This document shows, one piece after another, positions 9,978 to 18,843 of a stretch of 64,000 bases of DNA (positions are counted from its first letter, which is position 1; the number at the start of each line of letters is the position of its first letter). The DNA comes from Moraxella oblonga NBRC 102422 (GTDB lineage: Bacteria > Pseudomonadota > Gammaproteobacteria > Pseudomonadales > Moraxellaceae). The translations under genes were made by a program, and so were the position numbers. Location: positions 1 to 64,000 of the forward strand of contig NZ_BCYQ01000003.1 of the NCBI RefSeq assembly GCF_001598275.1, in the 5' to 3' direction. Below the pieces are notes generated by a model. It ran no database searches. It was not told the origin of the DNA and worked only from the letters and a program-made list of their open reading frames with translations.

Positions 9978-9996
9978 GACTCAACTACTTTTTAAA

Positions 9997-10287
9997 TTAT
10001 ACCACCGTTTTGACAGTTTTGGCTTTATCCAAAGCGGTATACAAACGATTGACTTCGTCCGCATTTTGTAAGTATAAATTGACTCGTAAAGCGTGAAAAC
10101 GCCCTGTTTTTGATGGACGAACTTCCACGCTTGCCATGTCAAAATCAGGAAAAATCTCTGCCAAAATGAGTGCAACTTCTTGGCGTAAGCTGTCGTGTTC
10201 GCCTTCGTTGCCAATGATGCTCATGGGGTAATTCATGGGAAATTGCCAAAGTTCAGGTTTTTGAATGTGGGTGCGTGGTGCGTTCAT
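9997..10287 (-). CDS. DUF493/YbeD-like regulator domain protein
   Basis: A 96-residue cytosolic protein. LWQFPMNYPMSIIGNEG followed by a ferredoxin-like alpha/beta pattern (FDMASVEVRPSKTGRFHALRVNLYLQNADEVNRLY) is characteristic of the DUF493 family (E. coli YbeD), which has an ACT-like fold and is often linked to lipoate metabolism. No lip genes are adjacent here. It is divergent from xthA with a 68-bp shared gap. Family recognition is good; function unknown. Confidence 0.88.
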   Translation of the reverse strand: MNAPRTHIQKPELWQFPMNYPMSIIGNEGEHDSLRQEVALILAEIFPDFDMASVEVRPSKTGRFHALRVNLYLQNADEVNRLYTALDKAKTVKTVV

Positions 10288-10355
10288 GATTTTTCCAAAA
10301 AATTAAAAGTGCTGTTATAATGGGTGTTTATTTTGAATTTTCAAGGGTTTAAACC

Positions 10356-11180
10356 ATGAGCAATGCCATGACATTTGTTAGCTTTAATATCAACGGACTT
10401 CGTGCCAGACCCCACCAACTCATTGCTGTGCGTGATGTGCTTGGGGCGGACATCATCGGACTACAAGAAACTAAGGTTCATGATGAGGCTTTTCCGCTAA
10501 CCGATGTACAAAATTTGGGCTATCATGTGGAATTTTTTGGGCAAAAGTCGCATTATGGCGTGGCAATTTTGTCAAAAACCAAGCCGATTTTTGTCCAAAA
10601 AGGCTTTCCCTTTGCTGACCCAGATGCCCAAAGACGGCTGATTCATGCCAGATTTGAGATTGGTGGGCGTGAAATTGATGTGATTAATGGGTATTTTCCA
10701 CAAGGCGAAAACCGTGAGCATGAGACAAAATTTCCCATGAAGCAGGCGTTTTATGCCGATTTGACCCAATACATCAGCGACCTAATAGGGCAGGGCAGAG
10801 AGTTGATTGTTATGGGCGACATGAATATTTCGCCCACTGATAACGATGTGGGTATTGGCGAAGCTAACGCAAAACGTTGGCTCAAAAATGGCACATGTTC
10901 GTTTTTGCCAGAGGAGCGTGAATGGTATGATAAGCTCATGGCGTGCGGTCTAAGCGACACATATCGCAAATTTAAACCTAACAATAACGATGAATTTAGC
11001 TGGTTTGATTATCGTTCAAAAGGCTTTGAGGACACACCAAAGCGAGGCTTGCGTATTGACCACATTTTATGTACAGACAAACTTATCGCTGATTGTGTGG
11101 AGGCAAAGATTAGTTATGAAATTCGTGCCTTAGACAAGCCGTCCGACCACGCACCGATTTGGGCAAAATTTGCATTATAA
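10356..11180 (+). CDS. xthA: Exodeoxyribonuclease III
   Basis: A 274-residue AP endonuclease/3'-5' exonuclease of the EEP superfamily used in base-excision repair. Metal and catalytic motifs are visible: FVSFNINGLRAR (Asn ligand), GLQETKVHD (Glu), NGYFPQGE (Tyr), MGDMNISPTDNDVG (Asp/Asn), FSWFDYRS, and the terminal SDHAPIWA (His). The length is normal for the family. It is divergent from the DUF493 gene and ends in a strong hairpin terminator at 11197-11226. Confidence 0.96.
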   Translation: MSNAMTFVSFNINGLRARPHQLIAVRDVLGADIIGLQETKVHDEAFPLTDVQNLGYHVEFFGQKSHYGVAILSKTKPIFVQKGFPFADPDAQRRLIHARFEIGGREIDVINGYFPQGENREHETKFPMKQAFYADLTQYISDLIGQGRELIVMGDMNISPTDNDVGIGEANAKRWLKNGTCSFLPEEREWYDKLMACGLSDTYRKFKPNNNDEFSWFDYRSKGFEDTPKRGLRIDHILCTDKLIADCVEAKISYEIRALDKPSDHAPIWAKFAL

Positions 11181-11196
11181 AGGTAAAAATATTTTT

Positions 11197-11226
11197 AAAA
11201 AACTCTTGAAAAATCAAGAGTTTTTT
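11197..11226 (+). terminator. Terminator after xthA
   Basis: A 13-bp stem AAAAAACTCTTGA/TCAAGAGTTTTTT with a 4-nt loop is followed by ATTTTATT. It starts 16 bp past the xthA stop. Confidence 0.9.
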
Positions 11227-11394
11227 ATTTTATTCAATTAAAACCTAATTTATTTAACATAATCCTTATAATTTTGTGTGATACGACAAATGCCTTATAA
11301 AAAGAAAGGGTGGGGGGTGATATTGATTTATAAGAATAGCAAAGTTTACCACCTAATACAAAGTGTGAGTAAGTGTGCGTATTCAAGAGCCATC

Positions 11395-11520
11395 ATACTC
11401 AATTTATGTCAAAATCATACAAAAATCATTTGCCCTAAGCTAAGCCTTTGGATGAGGTGGTTTTTCTTTATAGTTTGACAAGCTCACCACGAACAAAAAA
11501 ACTTTGTTGATTTTTGAATG
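11395..11520 (+). repeat. Dispersed intergenic repeat, copy A
   Basis: Begins ATACTCAATTTATGTCAAAA, continues with TTTGCCCTAAGCTAAGCC and ends in TTTGACAAGCTCACCACGAA followed by A-rich DNA. It aligns along its whole length with copy C at 18844-18960 and, in reverse, with copies B and D. Confidence 0.88.
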
Positions 11521-11748
11521 GAATTTACCATATAAAAACCGTTCTGTCTTTTAATTGGACAAGGTTAAATTTCGCTGTTCAAAAATTCATTATCTTTTAA
11601 ACTCAAATTTATTTAACATAATCCAGATTAAATCCAAAAATTATAATAATAAACAAAAAACTTTAAAAATCCCAAAAAATTCATTCACCAAACAAAACAG
11701 ATTTTGGTAGAATAGGGGAAAATCATTAAATTCATTTAAGGAGCTATT

Positions 11749-12963
11749 ATGCCAGTCGGTGATATTAGTTTGGTACCTTTACTACCCATTGATGGAGTTA
11801 GAATTGGTGTATGTGAGGCAGGCATCAGATATGCTAACCGCCGTGATTTGACAATTTTTGAGATTTGTCAAGATGCAAACGTTGCTGTTGTAACCACCCA
11901 AAACCAATTTTGTGCCAGTCCTGTACAAATTGTACGAGAATTTATTAAAATACAAACGCCGCGTTACCTACTCATCAACACAGGCAATGCCAATGCAGGC
12001 ACTGGGCAAGATGGTTATAACAGAGCCAAAAGCACCTGTCAGGCATTGGCAGATAAAATGGGTGTGTCTATCAGTGAGGTTTTGCCATATTCAACAGGTG
12101 TCATCGGTGAGCCATTGCCCAGCGAACGGATTATCGTAGGACTAGACAAAGCGATTGAAAATTTAAAAAAAGATAACTGGCTCAATGCCTCATATGGCAT
12201 TATGACGACTGATACCACCCCCAAAGGACATAGTGTGCAAGCCAGTATCCATGGTGTAACCTATACCGTAACAGGCATCAGCAAAGGAGCTGGCATGATA
12301 CGCCCAAACATGGCAACCATGCTTGGTTTTGTGGCAACAGATGCGTGTATTGACCAAAAATTATTACAAAAAATGCTCACTCACTTAACCAACCAGTCTT
12401 TCAACCGCATTACTGTTGATGGCGACACATCAACCAATGATTGCTGCACACTCATCGCCACAGGTCAAGTGGGTGAATGTATTGATAACGAAAATCACCC
12501 TCACTATCAGACAGTTTATCAAGCCATTAAAGAAGTCATGTTAAAAATCGCCCAACTCATTGTCCGAGATGGTGAGGGAGCAACCAAATTCATCACTGTC
12601 AAAGTATCAGGTGGCAAAAGTACTGATGACTGTGCCAAAATTGCCTATGCGGTAGCTCATTCACCGCTAGTCAAAACAGCATTTTTTGCATCTGACCCTA
12701 ACTGGGGGCGAATTTTGGCGGCAGCAGGTTATGCAGGTGTAGAATTTGACCAAGCCAAAGTTTGCGTGTCATTAGATGAGGTGAAAATTTATGAACGTGG
12801 CGGATTAGTAGATGGATATACCGAATCACAAGGGCAAACCGTGATGAGTCGTCCTGAAATCACCATTCACATTGAGCTTGGACAAGGCGAATGTACTGAT
12901 ACTGTATATACTTGTGATTTATCTTATGATTATGTAAAAATCAATGCGGATTATCGCAGTTGA
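11749..12963 (+). CDS. argJ: Bifunctional glutamate N-acetyltransferase/ornithine acetyltransferase
   Basis: A 404-residue ArgJ of arginine biosynthesis. It moves the acetyl group from N-acetylornithine to glutamate. Autocleavage creates an N-terminal-nucleophile enzyme: the site is the Thr in KGAGMIRPNMATML. Substrate-binding segments TGNANAGTG, SDPNWGRILAAAGY and DGDTSTNDCC are all present, as is the conserved C-terminal DYVKINADYRS. AAGGAGC lies 5-6 bases before the ATG at 11749. It stands alone, without other arg genes, and a terminator follows. Whether it is mono- or bifunctional cannot be judged from sequence. Confidence 0.96.
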   Translation: MPVGDISLVPLLPIDGVRIGVCEAGIRYANRRDLTIFEICQDANVAVVTTQNQFCASPVQIVREFIKIQTPRYLLINTGNANAGTGQDGYNRAKSTCQALADKMGVSISEVLPYSTGVIGEPLPSERIIVGLDKAIENLKKDNWLNASYGIMTTDTTPKGHSVQASIHGVTYTVTGISKGAGMIRPNMATMLGFVATDACIDQKLLQKMLTHLTNQSFNRITVDGDTSTNDCCTLIATGQVGECIDNENHPHYQTVYQAIKEVMLKIAQLIVRDGEGATKFITVKVSGGKSTDDCAKIAYAVAHSPLVKTAFFASDPNWGRILAAAGYAGVEFDQAKVCVSLDEVKIYERGGLVDGYTESQGQTVMSRPEITIHIELGQGECTDTVYTCDLSYDYVKINADYRS

Positions 12964-12987
12964 TGTCGTATTGGTTAATTTAGTATA

Positions 12988-13022
12988 AAAATCGTCAAAA
13001 TAATCATTGTTTTGACGATTTT
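12988..13022 (+). terminator. Terminator after argJ
   Basis: A 13-bp stem AAAATCGTCAAAA/TTTTGACGATTTT with a 9-nt loop and a following T-run begins 25 bp past the argJ stop. Confidence 0.88.
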
Positions 13023-13080
13023 TTAAAAATATATTAGATGAATAACTAGGAGGGTGTGCTGAACATTGATAACATTATAG

Positions 13081-13210
13081 TCAATTCTATTCAAAACCAG
13101 ACAAAGGTTTTTCGTTCGTGGTGAGCTTGTCGAACCATAACGGAAAACCACCCGCAGGCATAGCTCAGGACGAACGGTTTTGCTGTATGGTTTTGATATG
13201 AATTAAGTAT
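13081..13210 (-). repeat. Dispersed intergenic repeat, copy B (reverse orientation)
   Basis: Its reverse complement begins ATACTTAATTCATATCAAAA and carries TTCGTCCTGAGCTATGCC and GGTTCGACAAGCTCACCACG. It is the longest copy and includes a central GC-rich piece that copy D lacks. The inner halves, GTTCGTGGTGAGC and GCTCAGGACGAAC, are near inverted repeats, so a stem-loop can form. Confidence 0.88.
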
Positions 13211-13388
13211 ATTTATAAAAACGATTAAACTTTAACGCTTTTTATTAATTTTTGCATGAAAAATGGCTAAATCTTGTTTTTCTTCGTCAAAAGTTTGTTT
13301 GATAGAATAACTATCAAACTTCACTTTTCCCTTGAAAAACGTGCAATTTTTCTCATTTCTCATTGCAAATACCAATATTCAACACATC

Positions 13389-14945
13389 CTAATCTGTGCC
13401 AAATTCTTTGCGTTTTTTAGCAAAAAATCGTTCCAATCTATCCATAGCGTCCTCCAAATCTATCAAATTTGGCAAAAAAACAACACGAAAATGATCGGGT
13501 TTATCCCAGTTAAAGCCTGTGCCTTGTACCATAAGCACCTTTTCTTCTTTTAACAATTCCATCATAAAGGTCATGTCGTTCTCAATGGGATAAATTTCCC
13601 TATCAATTTTAGCAAAACAGTAAAACGCCCCTTGTGGCTTAGTGCAACTAATGCCCTTGATGGCATTAAGGCGAGAAACTGCCATTTCACGCTGTTTATA
13701 CAATCGCCCAGTTGGTGCGGTCAACGCCTGCATAGACTGATAACCCCCCATGGCTGTCTGAATGGCGTGCTGGGCAGGCACATTGGCACACAGTCGCATA
13801 CTGGCAAGCATGGTAAGTCCCTCGATAAAATCAGTGGCATGGTCTTTTTTACCAGAAAGCATGACCCAACCTGAACGATAACCTGCAATACGATGCGATT
13901 TTGATAAACCATTAAAGGTCAAAACAAGCGTCTTATCAGTTATGGTACACATCGGTGTATGAATGGCATCATCATACAAAATACGATCATAAATCTCATC
14001 TGCCATGATGACCAAACCATATTTAACCGCCAAATCAGCAATATTTTGCAAGATTTGCTTGCTATATACTGAGCCAGTGGGGTTATTGGGGTTGATAATG
14101 ACGATGGCTTTGGTTTTTTCGTTGATTTTACTCTCAATGTCCGCCAAATCAGGGTGCCAGTTATCCTCTTCTATACAACGATAATGTACCGCTCTTCCGC
14201 CTGCAAGATTGGCAGAGGCTGTCCATAATGGATAATCAGGCATGGGGATAAGCACCTCATCACCGTCATTTAAGAGAGCTTGCAAGGTCATCACAATCAG
14301 CTCAGACACGCCATTGCCGACATATACATCATTGACATCGGTGGCTGATAGCAACCCTTTTGCTTGGTAATATTGCAATATTGCTTTACGGGCTGAAAAA
14401 ATACCCTTAGAATCTGAATAGCCAGAGGCATTTTGCAAGTTCATTGCCACATCTTGCACTATTTCATCAGGCGGTAATAACCCAAACGGTTCAGGATTGC
14501 CGATATTAAGCTTGATGATACGCTGACCTTCTGCCTCCATACGATTGGCGGTTTGTAGCAGTTCGCCACGAATGTCATAGCAGACATTGGCAAGTTTGGT
14601 GGATTTTTTTAAGGGAGTCATAAAAGTTGCCTTGTGATTGTTAAGATGAGTTGAGGTATTTGTAAAACTGCTTACATTCTCATGTGAATCAGTATGGTAT
14701 GGTGTGGTGTTGCCTGTTAAAAGATAGCTTTCGGTCGTACCTAACACAAAAGCAACCGCAGGAAGTTTGTTGCTATTGATGCCGTTTTTGCCACATTCCC
14801 AGTTGGCAATCGCTCCACGACTAACAGAAGCACCATGTGCATTTAATAAATCAGCGAGGGCTTGGGCGGACAAACCTTTGGCTTTGCGTAAACTTTTTAG
14901 GCGTTCACCCTGTGTGGTGCGATTTTGTGAGTTTTCGCTAAACAT
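13389..14945 (-). CDS. alaA: XRE-type HTH domain fused to alanine aminotransferase AlaA
   Basis: A 518-residue protein. Residues about 8-75 form an XRE/Cro helix-turn-helix (GERLKSLRKAKGLSAQALAD...SRGAIANWECG). A polar linker of some 35 residues rich in S/T/N/H follows. From about residue 109 the protein is a full-length class I PLP aminotransferase very like E. coli AlaA: LNIGNPEPFG, VGNGVSELI, PDYPLW, NPNNPTGSVYSK, MADEIYDRILYD, and the PLP lysine in FNGLSKSHRIAGYRSGW. AlaA makes alanine from pyruvate and glutamate. I start at ATG 14945 because the upstream codon at 14960 is TTG. A second ATG at 14621, preceded by AAGG, sits at the usual AlaA start, so a short enzyme-only form is possible. 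The fusion is discussed in the findings. Confidence 0.9.
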   Translation of the reverse strand: MFSENSQNRTTQGERLKSLRKAKGLSAQALADLLNAHGASVSRGAIANWECGKNGINSNKLPAVAFVLGTTESYLLTGNTTPYHTDSHENVSSFTNTSTHLNNHKATFMTPLKKSTKLANVCYDIRGELLQTANRMEAEGQRIIKLNIGNPEPFGLLPPDEIVQDVAMNLQNASGYSDSKGIFSARKAILQYYQAKGLLSATDVNDVYVGNGVSELIVMTLQALLNDGDEVLIPMPDYPLWTASANLAGGRAVHYRCIEEDNWHPDLADIESKINEKTKAIVIINPNNPTGSVYSKQILQNIADLAVKYGLVIMADEIYDRILYDDAIHTPMCTITDKTLVLTFNGLSKSHRIAGYRSGWVMLSGKKDHATDFIEGLTMLASMRLCANVPAQHAIQTAMGGYQSMQALTAPTGRLYKQREMAVSRLNAIKGISCTKPQGAFYCFAKIDREIYPIENDMTFMMELLKEEKVLMVQGTGFNWDKPDHFRVVFLPNLIDLEDAMDRLERFFAKKRKEFGTD

Positions 14946-15046
14946 GATAAAATTTTGCAAGTAAAAATTGCAACTATCATACGCCTAATTGGGTAATTTT
15001 GCAAGGGGATTTTAGTGGAATTAAGGTGATTGATTATTTGACTTTA

Positions 15047-15283
15047 TCACAATCCAAGTAATTCATAATATCGGTTGGTTATTAACATACTGCTAAAAAG
15101 CCCAACAAGTGTCGCCACCTGTAAAGAAAATTCCCAAAAACTGGCAACCAACACATAGGTAAATAATGAGATTAGAGTGATTGCTAGTACCAAATACATC
15201 TCTACTTTGGTGGTCTTTTGCTTAGAAATATTGGCACTAACAACAAATGCTACCATGAGATTTACCATACAAGACAGTATCAT
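15047..15283 (-). CDS. Small membrane protein of unknown function
   Basis: 78 residues from ATG 15283, which has GGAGAT a few bases upstream. Three hydrophobic stretches cover nearly the whole protein (about 1-18, 30-50, 54-72), separated by a short SKQKTTKVE loop, so it is probably an integral inner-membrane protein. No family recognised. It is divergent from msrB with a gap of about 115 bp. The strong ribosome-binding site and the clean hydropathy pattern support it being real; the short length keeps confidence moderate. Confidence 0.6.
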   Translation of the reverse strand: MILSCMVNLMVAFVVSANISKQKTTKVEMYLVLAITLISLFTYVLVASFWEFSLQVATLVGLFSSMLITNRYYELLGL

Positions 15284-15398
15284 ACATATCTCCAAATTTC
15301 ATCAGTTACGCCTTATGATACTTTTTAGTTACAAAAAGCAATTTGCTCCATCGTACTTTTATGCTAAACTTTGTGTTTATTTAATTTTTGAGAAAATC

Positions 15399-15818
15399 AT
15401 GTCATCATCCTCACCCAGCCTAACTCCTAGTGACATCGCCCACATGAGCGAACATGACTGGCAAAATCGCCTAACGCCAGAAGAATACTATGTCTTACGT
15501 CAAAAAGGCACAGAACGCCCCTTTACAGGTTTTTATACAGACGTATTTGATAAAGGTGTTTATCATTGTAAAGGTTGCCATGCCCAGTTATTTGACAGTA
15601 GCAGTAAATTTCACTCTGGTTGTGGTTGGCCAAGTTTTGATAAAACCATCAACAACACCGCTTTGACCGAAACACTTGATTTGTCGCACGGCATGAGACG
15701 CATTGAGGTAACTTGCACCAACTGTGGTGGGCATTTAGGTCATGTGTTTGATGATGGTATTACCGACACAGGACTTAGATATTGTATCAATTCGGTGGCG
15801 ATTTGCCTTGAAAATTAA
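15399..15818 (+). CDS. msrB: Peptide-methionine (R)-S-oxide reductase
   Basis: A 139-residue stand-alone MsrB that reduces methionine-R-sulfoxide in oxidised proteins. The two zinc CxxC motifs are CKGC and CTNCGG. The substrate-binding segment is SGCGWPSFDK, the histidine motif is HLGHVFDDG, and the catalytic cysteine lies in LRYCINSVA near the C-terminus. I chose ATG 15399 because homology starts just after it (LTPSDIAHMSEHDWQNRLTP). No msrA is adjacent. Convergent with the MFS gene, 22 bp apart. Confidence 0.96.
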   Translation: MSSSSPSLTPSDIAHMSEHDWQNRLTPEEYYVLRQKGTERPFTGFYTDVFDKGVYHCKGCHAQLFDSSSKFHSGCGWPSFDKTINNTALTETLDLSHGMRRIEVTCTNCGGHLGHVFDDGITDTGLRYCINSVAICLEN

Positions 15819-15840
15819 TAAATGCAAGTGATGGTGATGC

Positions 15841-17007
15841 TTACTCCTTTGCTTTTTTCATCAAAAGCATTACCACTGCCAACGCCATCACTTGCACGAT
15901 GGCTATTGTCATAACGGTGTATGTCCATTGTCCGTACTTGTAAGCAATCGCACATACCCAAGCACCAATACTCCCTCCACCATAATAACCCATATAATAC
16001 AGTCCAGACGCAAGCGAACGTCCTTCATTGACATGGCTTGCGATATAACTAATGGTCGCCGATTGGGTAATAAAAACACCCGATGACATCACAGTTAGCC
16101 CAACAATGATGAGCCAAAGTGGTGTGGTTAGCGTGATGAGTACGCCCATCATTGAGCAACTAACCGCAAAAATAATGGTATTTGTCATGCCAAAACGAGC
16201 AATGAGCTTGCCAGATAGTGGCGTAATCACCATGCCAATCAAATATAACGCAAAAATATTGGCAAGTTGGGAAGCACTTAGATGATGAGGATTTTCAGAC
16301 AGATGTAGATTGATGAAAGTAAAACATCCCACCAAACTAAACAATACACACCCACCAAGCAAGCAAGCACTCATCACATGGCGGTTTTTGGTATGAGACA
16401 GTAGTGTGCGTAGAGCTTTACTAAAATTTTCACTTTTTTTAAAATTGATTGATGTTGGCAGTGTTTTTAATACCCATACCGCCCCCACCAGTGTCAAAAA
16501 TGCCATCACAACATAGCCTGACCGCCAGCCGATAAGTTCATGTAGATGACCTGCAAAAAACCGCCCACTAAATCCCCCCAGTACAGTCCCAGCCACATAC
16601 AGACTCATCATGGTTGCCAAATGGTCTTTGTACTCTTCACCGATATAGGCGATGAGTACCACCGTAATCCCTGGTACGCTAAGCCCCTGTAAAAACCGCC
16701 AAAAACTAAGACCATCTACCGAGTTTGCCATACCTATCATCAATGTTGGTATGGCAAGAAGTAGTAAAGAGCCAACAATAAACCTCTTACGCCCAAATGC
16801 GTCTGACAGCATACCCATAAAAGGCGACATCATCGCAATCGCCATGACCGTTGCCCCTACCGCAATGCCGATTTGGACTTCGCTAGCGTTCAAATCTGTT
16901 TTTAAAATGGGTAAAATCGCTTGTACTGAATACACTTGCAAAAATGCAAAAAAGCCAATCATGGCAACGGTGAATTTTTGTACAAAGGTGGGGGCGGTGG
17001 TAGTCAT
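15841..17007 (-). CDS. MFS transporter, YnfM-like
   Basis: About 388 residues from ATG 17007 (MTTTAPTFVQKF), with twelve hydrophobic segments. The MFS motif A loop is G-M-L-S-D-A-F-G-R-K-R between helices 2 and 3, and a second one (GKLIARFG) follows the central loop. The order FLQGLSVPGITVV...YIGEEY...SLYVAGTVLGGFSGR closely follows E. coli YnfM, a proposed drug/metabolite exporter. An in-frame ATG at 17046 would give a longer N-terminus; I prefer 17007 because the upstream peptide is itself hydrophobic and does not fit the family. It is divergent from a LysR regulator, the same arrangement as ynfM/ynfL, which suggests local control. Substrate unknown. Confidence 0.88.
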   Translation of the reverse strand: MTTTAPTFVQKFTVAMIGFFAFLQVYSVQAILPILKTDLNASEVQIGIAVGATVMAIAMMSPFMGMLSDAFGRKRFIVGSLLLLAIPTLMIGMANSVDGLSFWRFLQGLSVPGITVVLIAYIGEEYKDHLATMMSLYVAGTVLGGFSGRFFAGHLHELIGWRSGYVVMAFLTLVGAVWVLKTLPTSINFKKSENFSKALRTLLSHTKNRHVMSACLLGGCVLFSLVGCFTFINLHLSENPHHLSASQLANIFALYLIGMVITPLSGKLIARFGMTNTIIFAVSCSMMGVLITLTTPLWLIIVGLTVMSSGVFITQSATISYIASHVNEGRSLASGLYYMGYYGGGSIGAWVCAIAYKYGQWTYTVMTIAIVQVMALAVVMLLMKKAKE

Positions 17008-17160
17008 CGTGATATTGTTGTTGATAGGGAGTGATAATTTTAACATAAGGCAAAAATGAACGATAGCCATAAAACATAACAAAAAGTAAACAAATCCATT
17101 CCAATCAATCAAAAATTTGTTATAATATAAAGATACAATCCATTTTTTTATGAAAAAAAG

Positions 17161-18039
17161 ATGAACACCACCAACCTATCCACTTTTTTGACTGTCATGC
17201 AACTTGGGAGTATCTCTGGGGCTGCCGAGAAACTTTTTATTACCCAACCTGCCGTTTCCAAACGCATTAAAAGCCTAGAAGAAGAGTTTGGCGTTACGCT
17301 GTTTGATGCGGTGGGGCGTGGCATTATCCCTACTGCATCGGCACATGAGCTTTTGCCCTATGCCAAAAAATGGCTTGAAGATTATGATATTTGTAAAGCC
17401 AACTTGCTTTATTCAAAAGAAGTGGCGACAGGGCGACTTGTCATAGGCACAAGCCATCACATCGGCTTACACCATTTGCCCCCCATGTTAAAGCAGTTTA
17501 TCCAAACCTACCCTGCTGTGCAAGTTGAGGTTAAATTCATGGATAGTGAGACTGCCCATAAGGCGGTGATTGAAGGTGAAGTGGCATTGGCATTTTTGAC
17601 CTTACCACCCACCTTTGATAGGCGTTTGGAATATCATACGCTTTGGTCTGACCCTCTTTATTTTGTAACAGGATTACTTAGTCCACTTGCCCAAGAAACA
17701 GATGTTACTTTATTAAAACTGGCTCGCACGCCTGCCATTTTACCATCTGCCACGACATTTACCAGTCAGATTACCCTTGCTGAGTTTGGCAAACATAACC
17801 TGCACCCCTATGCCACCATGAGTACCAATCCCTTAGAATCTATTCGTATGCTTGTATCGGTAGGGCTTGGCTGGTCAGTATTACCAAAAACACTCATCAA
17901 TCAGGATTTGGTAAAAATTGACATGAAAGACGACATTGAACTGCAACGACATCTAGGCTTGGTCATCAACCCTGCACTCACCCGTTCGTCAGGGACGCAG
18001 GCTCTACTTGACATGATGGGCATAAAACTACAAAATTAA
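17161..18039 (+). CDS. LysR-family transcriptional regulator
   Basis: 292 residues. The N-terminal winged HTH (NLSTFLTVMQLGSISGAAEKLFITQPAVSKRIKSLEEEFGVTLFD) is classic LysR, followed by a periplasmic-binding-fold effector domain from about residue 90. It is transcribed away from the MFS gene across a gap of about 150 bp (48 bp if the longer MFS start is used). By the usual LysR logic it probably controls that exporter and itself. The gap contains a TATAATATAAAG stretch that could serve as a -10 for either side. Inducer unknown. Confidence 0.92.
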   Translation: MNTTNLSTFLTVMQLGSISGAAEKLFITQPAVSKRIKSLEEEFGVTLFDAVGRGIIPTASAHELLPYAKKWLEDYDICKANLLYSKEVATGRLVIGTSHHIGLHHLPPMLKQFIQTYPAVQVEVKFMDSETAHKAVIEGEVALAFLTLPPTFDRRLEYHTLWSDPLYFVTGLLSPLAQETDVTLLKLARTPAILPSATTFTSQITLAEFGKHNLHPYATMSTNPLESIRMLVSVGLGWSVLPKTLINQDLVKIDMKDDIELQRHLGLVINPALTRSSGTQALLDMMGIKLQN

Positions 18040-18047
18040 CGCCATGT

Positions 18048-18839
18048 TCAACTTGTGATAAATTCCCACAAGTCCAACTCATCTGCCACCACAGCTCCGA
18101 TGATTGCGTGAATGGTATTGCCATCTTTGTGCCAATCACCAAGCACTATTCTTTGCTTGGTATATTCAATATGTATATATGGTCTGTGCGTATGCCCATG
18201 AATCAGCACATCACAAGTATCTAAGGCATTTTTTACTGCCAACGCATTGACGTCCATAATGGCGGTGGATTTTTGAGTTTTATCATCTTGGGATTTTTGT
18301 TTGATTTTTTGGGCAAGTTTTCGGCGTTTGGCGAGTGGTTGTTTTAATAAAAACCATGAAATGATGGGATTTTGTATGATTTTGCGATAACGCTGATAAT
18401 GTGCATCATCAGTACACAGACGGTCGCCATGTTCAAGGCGATAAGTTTTATCTAGTTTCAAAAAATACGGCTCTTTGATGAGTTTGCCATGAAAAATATC
18501 GCACAAACTTTGACGAATGGTAAAATCACGATTGCCATGCATAACATAAATATTTGTTTTAAAAGATAAATTTTTCAAAGCAGTTAAAATTGGTGTCAAA
18601 AAATGTGTCTGCTTTTCATCATCATTTAAACTTAAATAATCATCATCACCAATCCAACCGTCCAGCCAATCACCTAAAATAAATAACCTTTGCAGATTTG
18701 GCAAGGCGGTCAAATCTTTTAAAAGCACCAAAAACGCCTGATTTAGGGCAGGCGTGCTGTCCGATAAATGCAAATCACTAACAAATACCGTATGAATCTC
18801 ATGGGGGCGTGTGGTTAACAGGTGGTCAAAATTTTGCAT
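18048..18839 (-). CDS. lpxH: UDP-2,3-diacylglucosamine hydrolase
   Basis: A 263-residue calcineurin-like phosphoesterase of lipid A biosynthesis. It cleaves UDP-2,3-diacylglucosamine to lipid X. Metal-binding motifs appear in order: VSDLHLSD, ILGDWLDGWIGDDD, MHGNRDF, LEHGD and HGHTHRP. The ATG at 18839 is preferred over an upstream TTG. No clear Shine-Dalgarno sequence precedes it: the bases just before the start are the outer end of dispersed repeat copy C. Convergent with the LysR gene, 8 bp apart. Confidence 0.95.
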   Translation of the reverse strand: MQNFDHLLTTRPHEIHTVFVSDLHLSDSTPALNQAFLVLLKDLTALPNLQRLFILGDWLDGWIGDDDYLSLNDDEKQTHFLTPILTALKNLSFKTNIYVMHGNRDFTIRQSLCDIFHGKLIKEPYFLKLDKTYRLEHGDRLCTDDAHYQRYRKIIQNPIISWFLLKQPLAKRRKLAQKIKQKSQDDKTQKSTAIMDVNALAVKNALDTCDVLIHGHTHRPYIHIEYTKQRIVLGDWHKDGNTIHAIIGAVVADELDLWEFITS

Positions 18840-18843
18840 AATT

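Larger units (their letters stand above)
11181..11748. other. 568-bp gene-free gap between xthA and argJ
   Basis: Contains the xthA terminator, a pair of 19-bp direct repeats (AATTTATTTAACATAATCC at 11247-11265 and 11606-11624) and, between them, copy A of the dispersed repeat (11395-11520). The remaining DNA is very AT-rich. The argJ ribosome-binding site (AAGGAGC, about 11739) closes the gap. I see no convincing small gene. Confidence 0.8.
12964..13388. other. 425-bp gap between argJ and the HTH-AlaA gene
   Basis: Contains the argJ terminator, reverse-oriented copy B of the dispersed repeat (13081-13210), and AT-rich DNA up to the convergent end of the aminotransferase gene. No gene seen. 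Confidence 0.8.
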
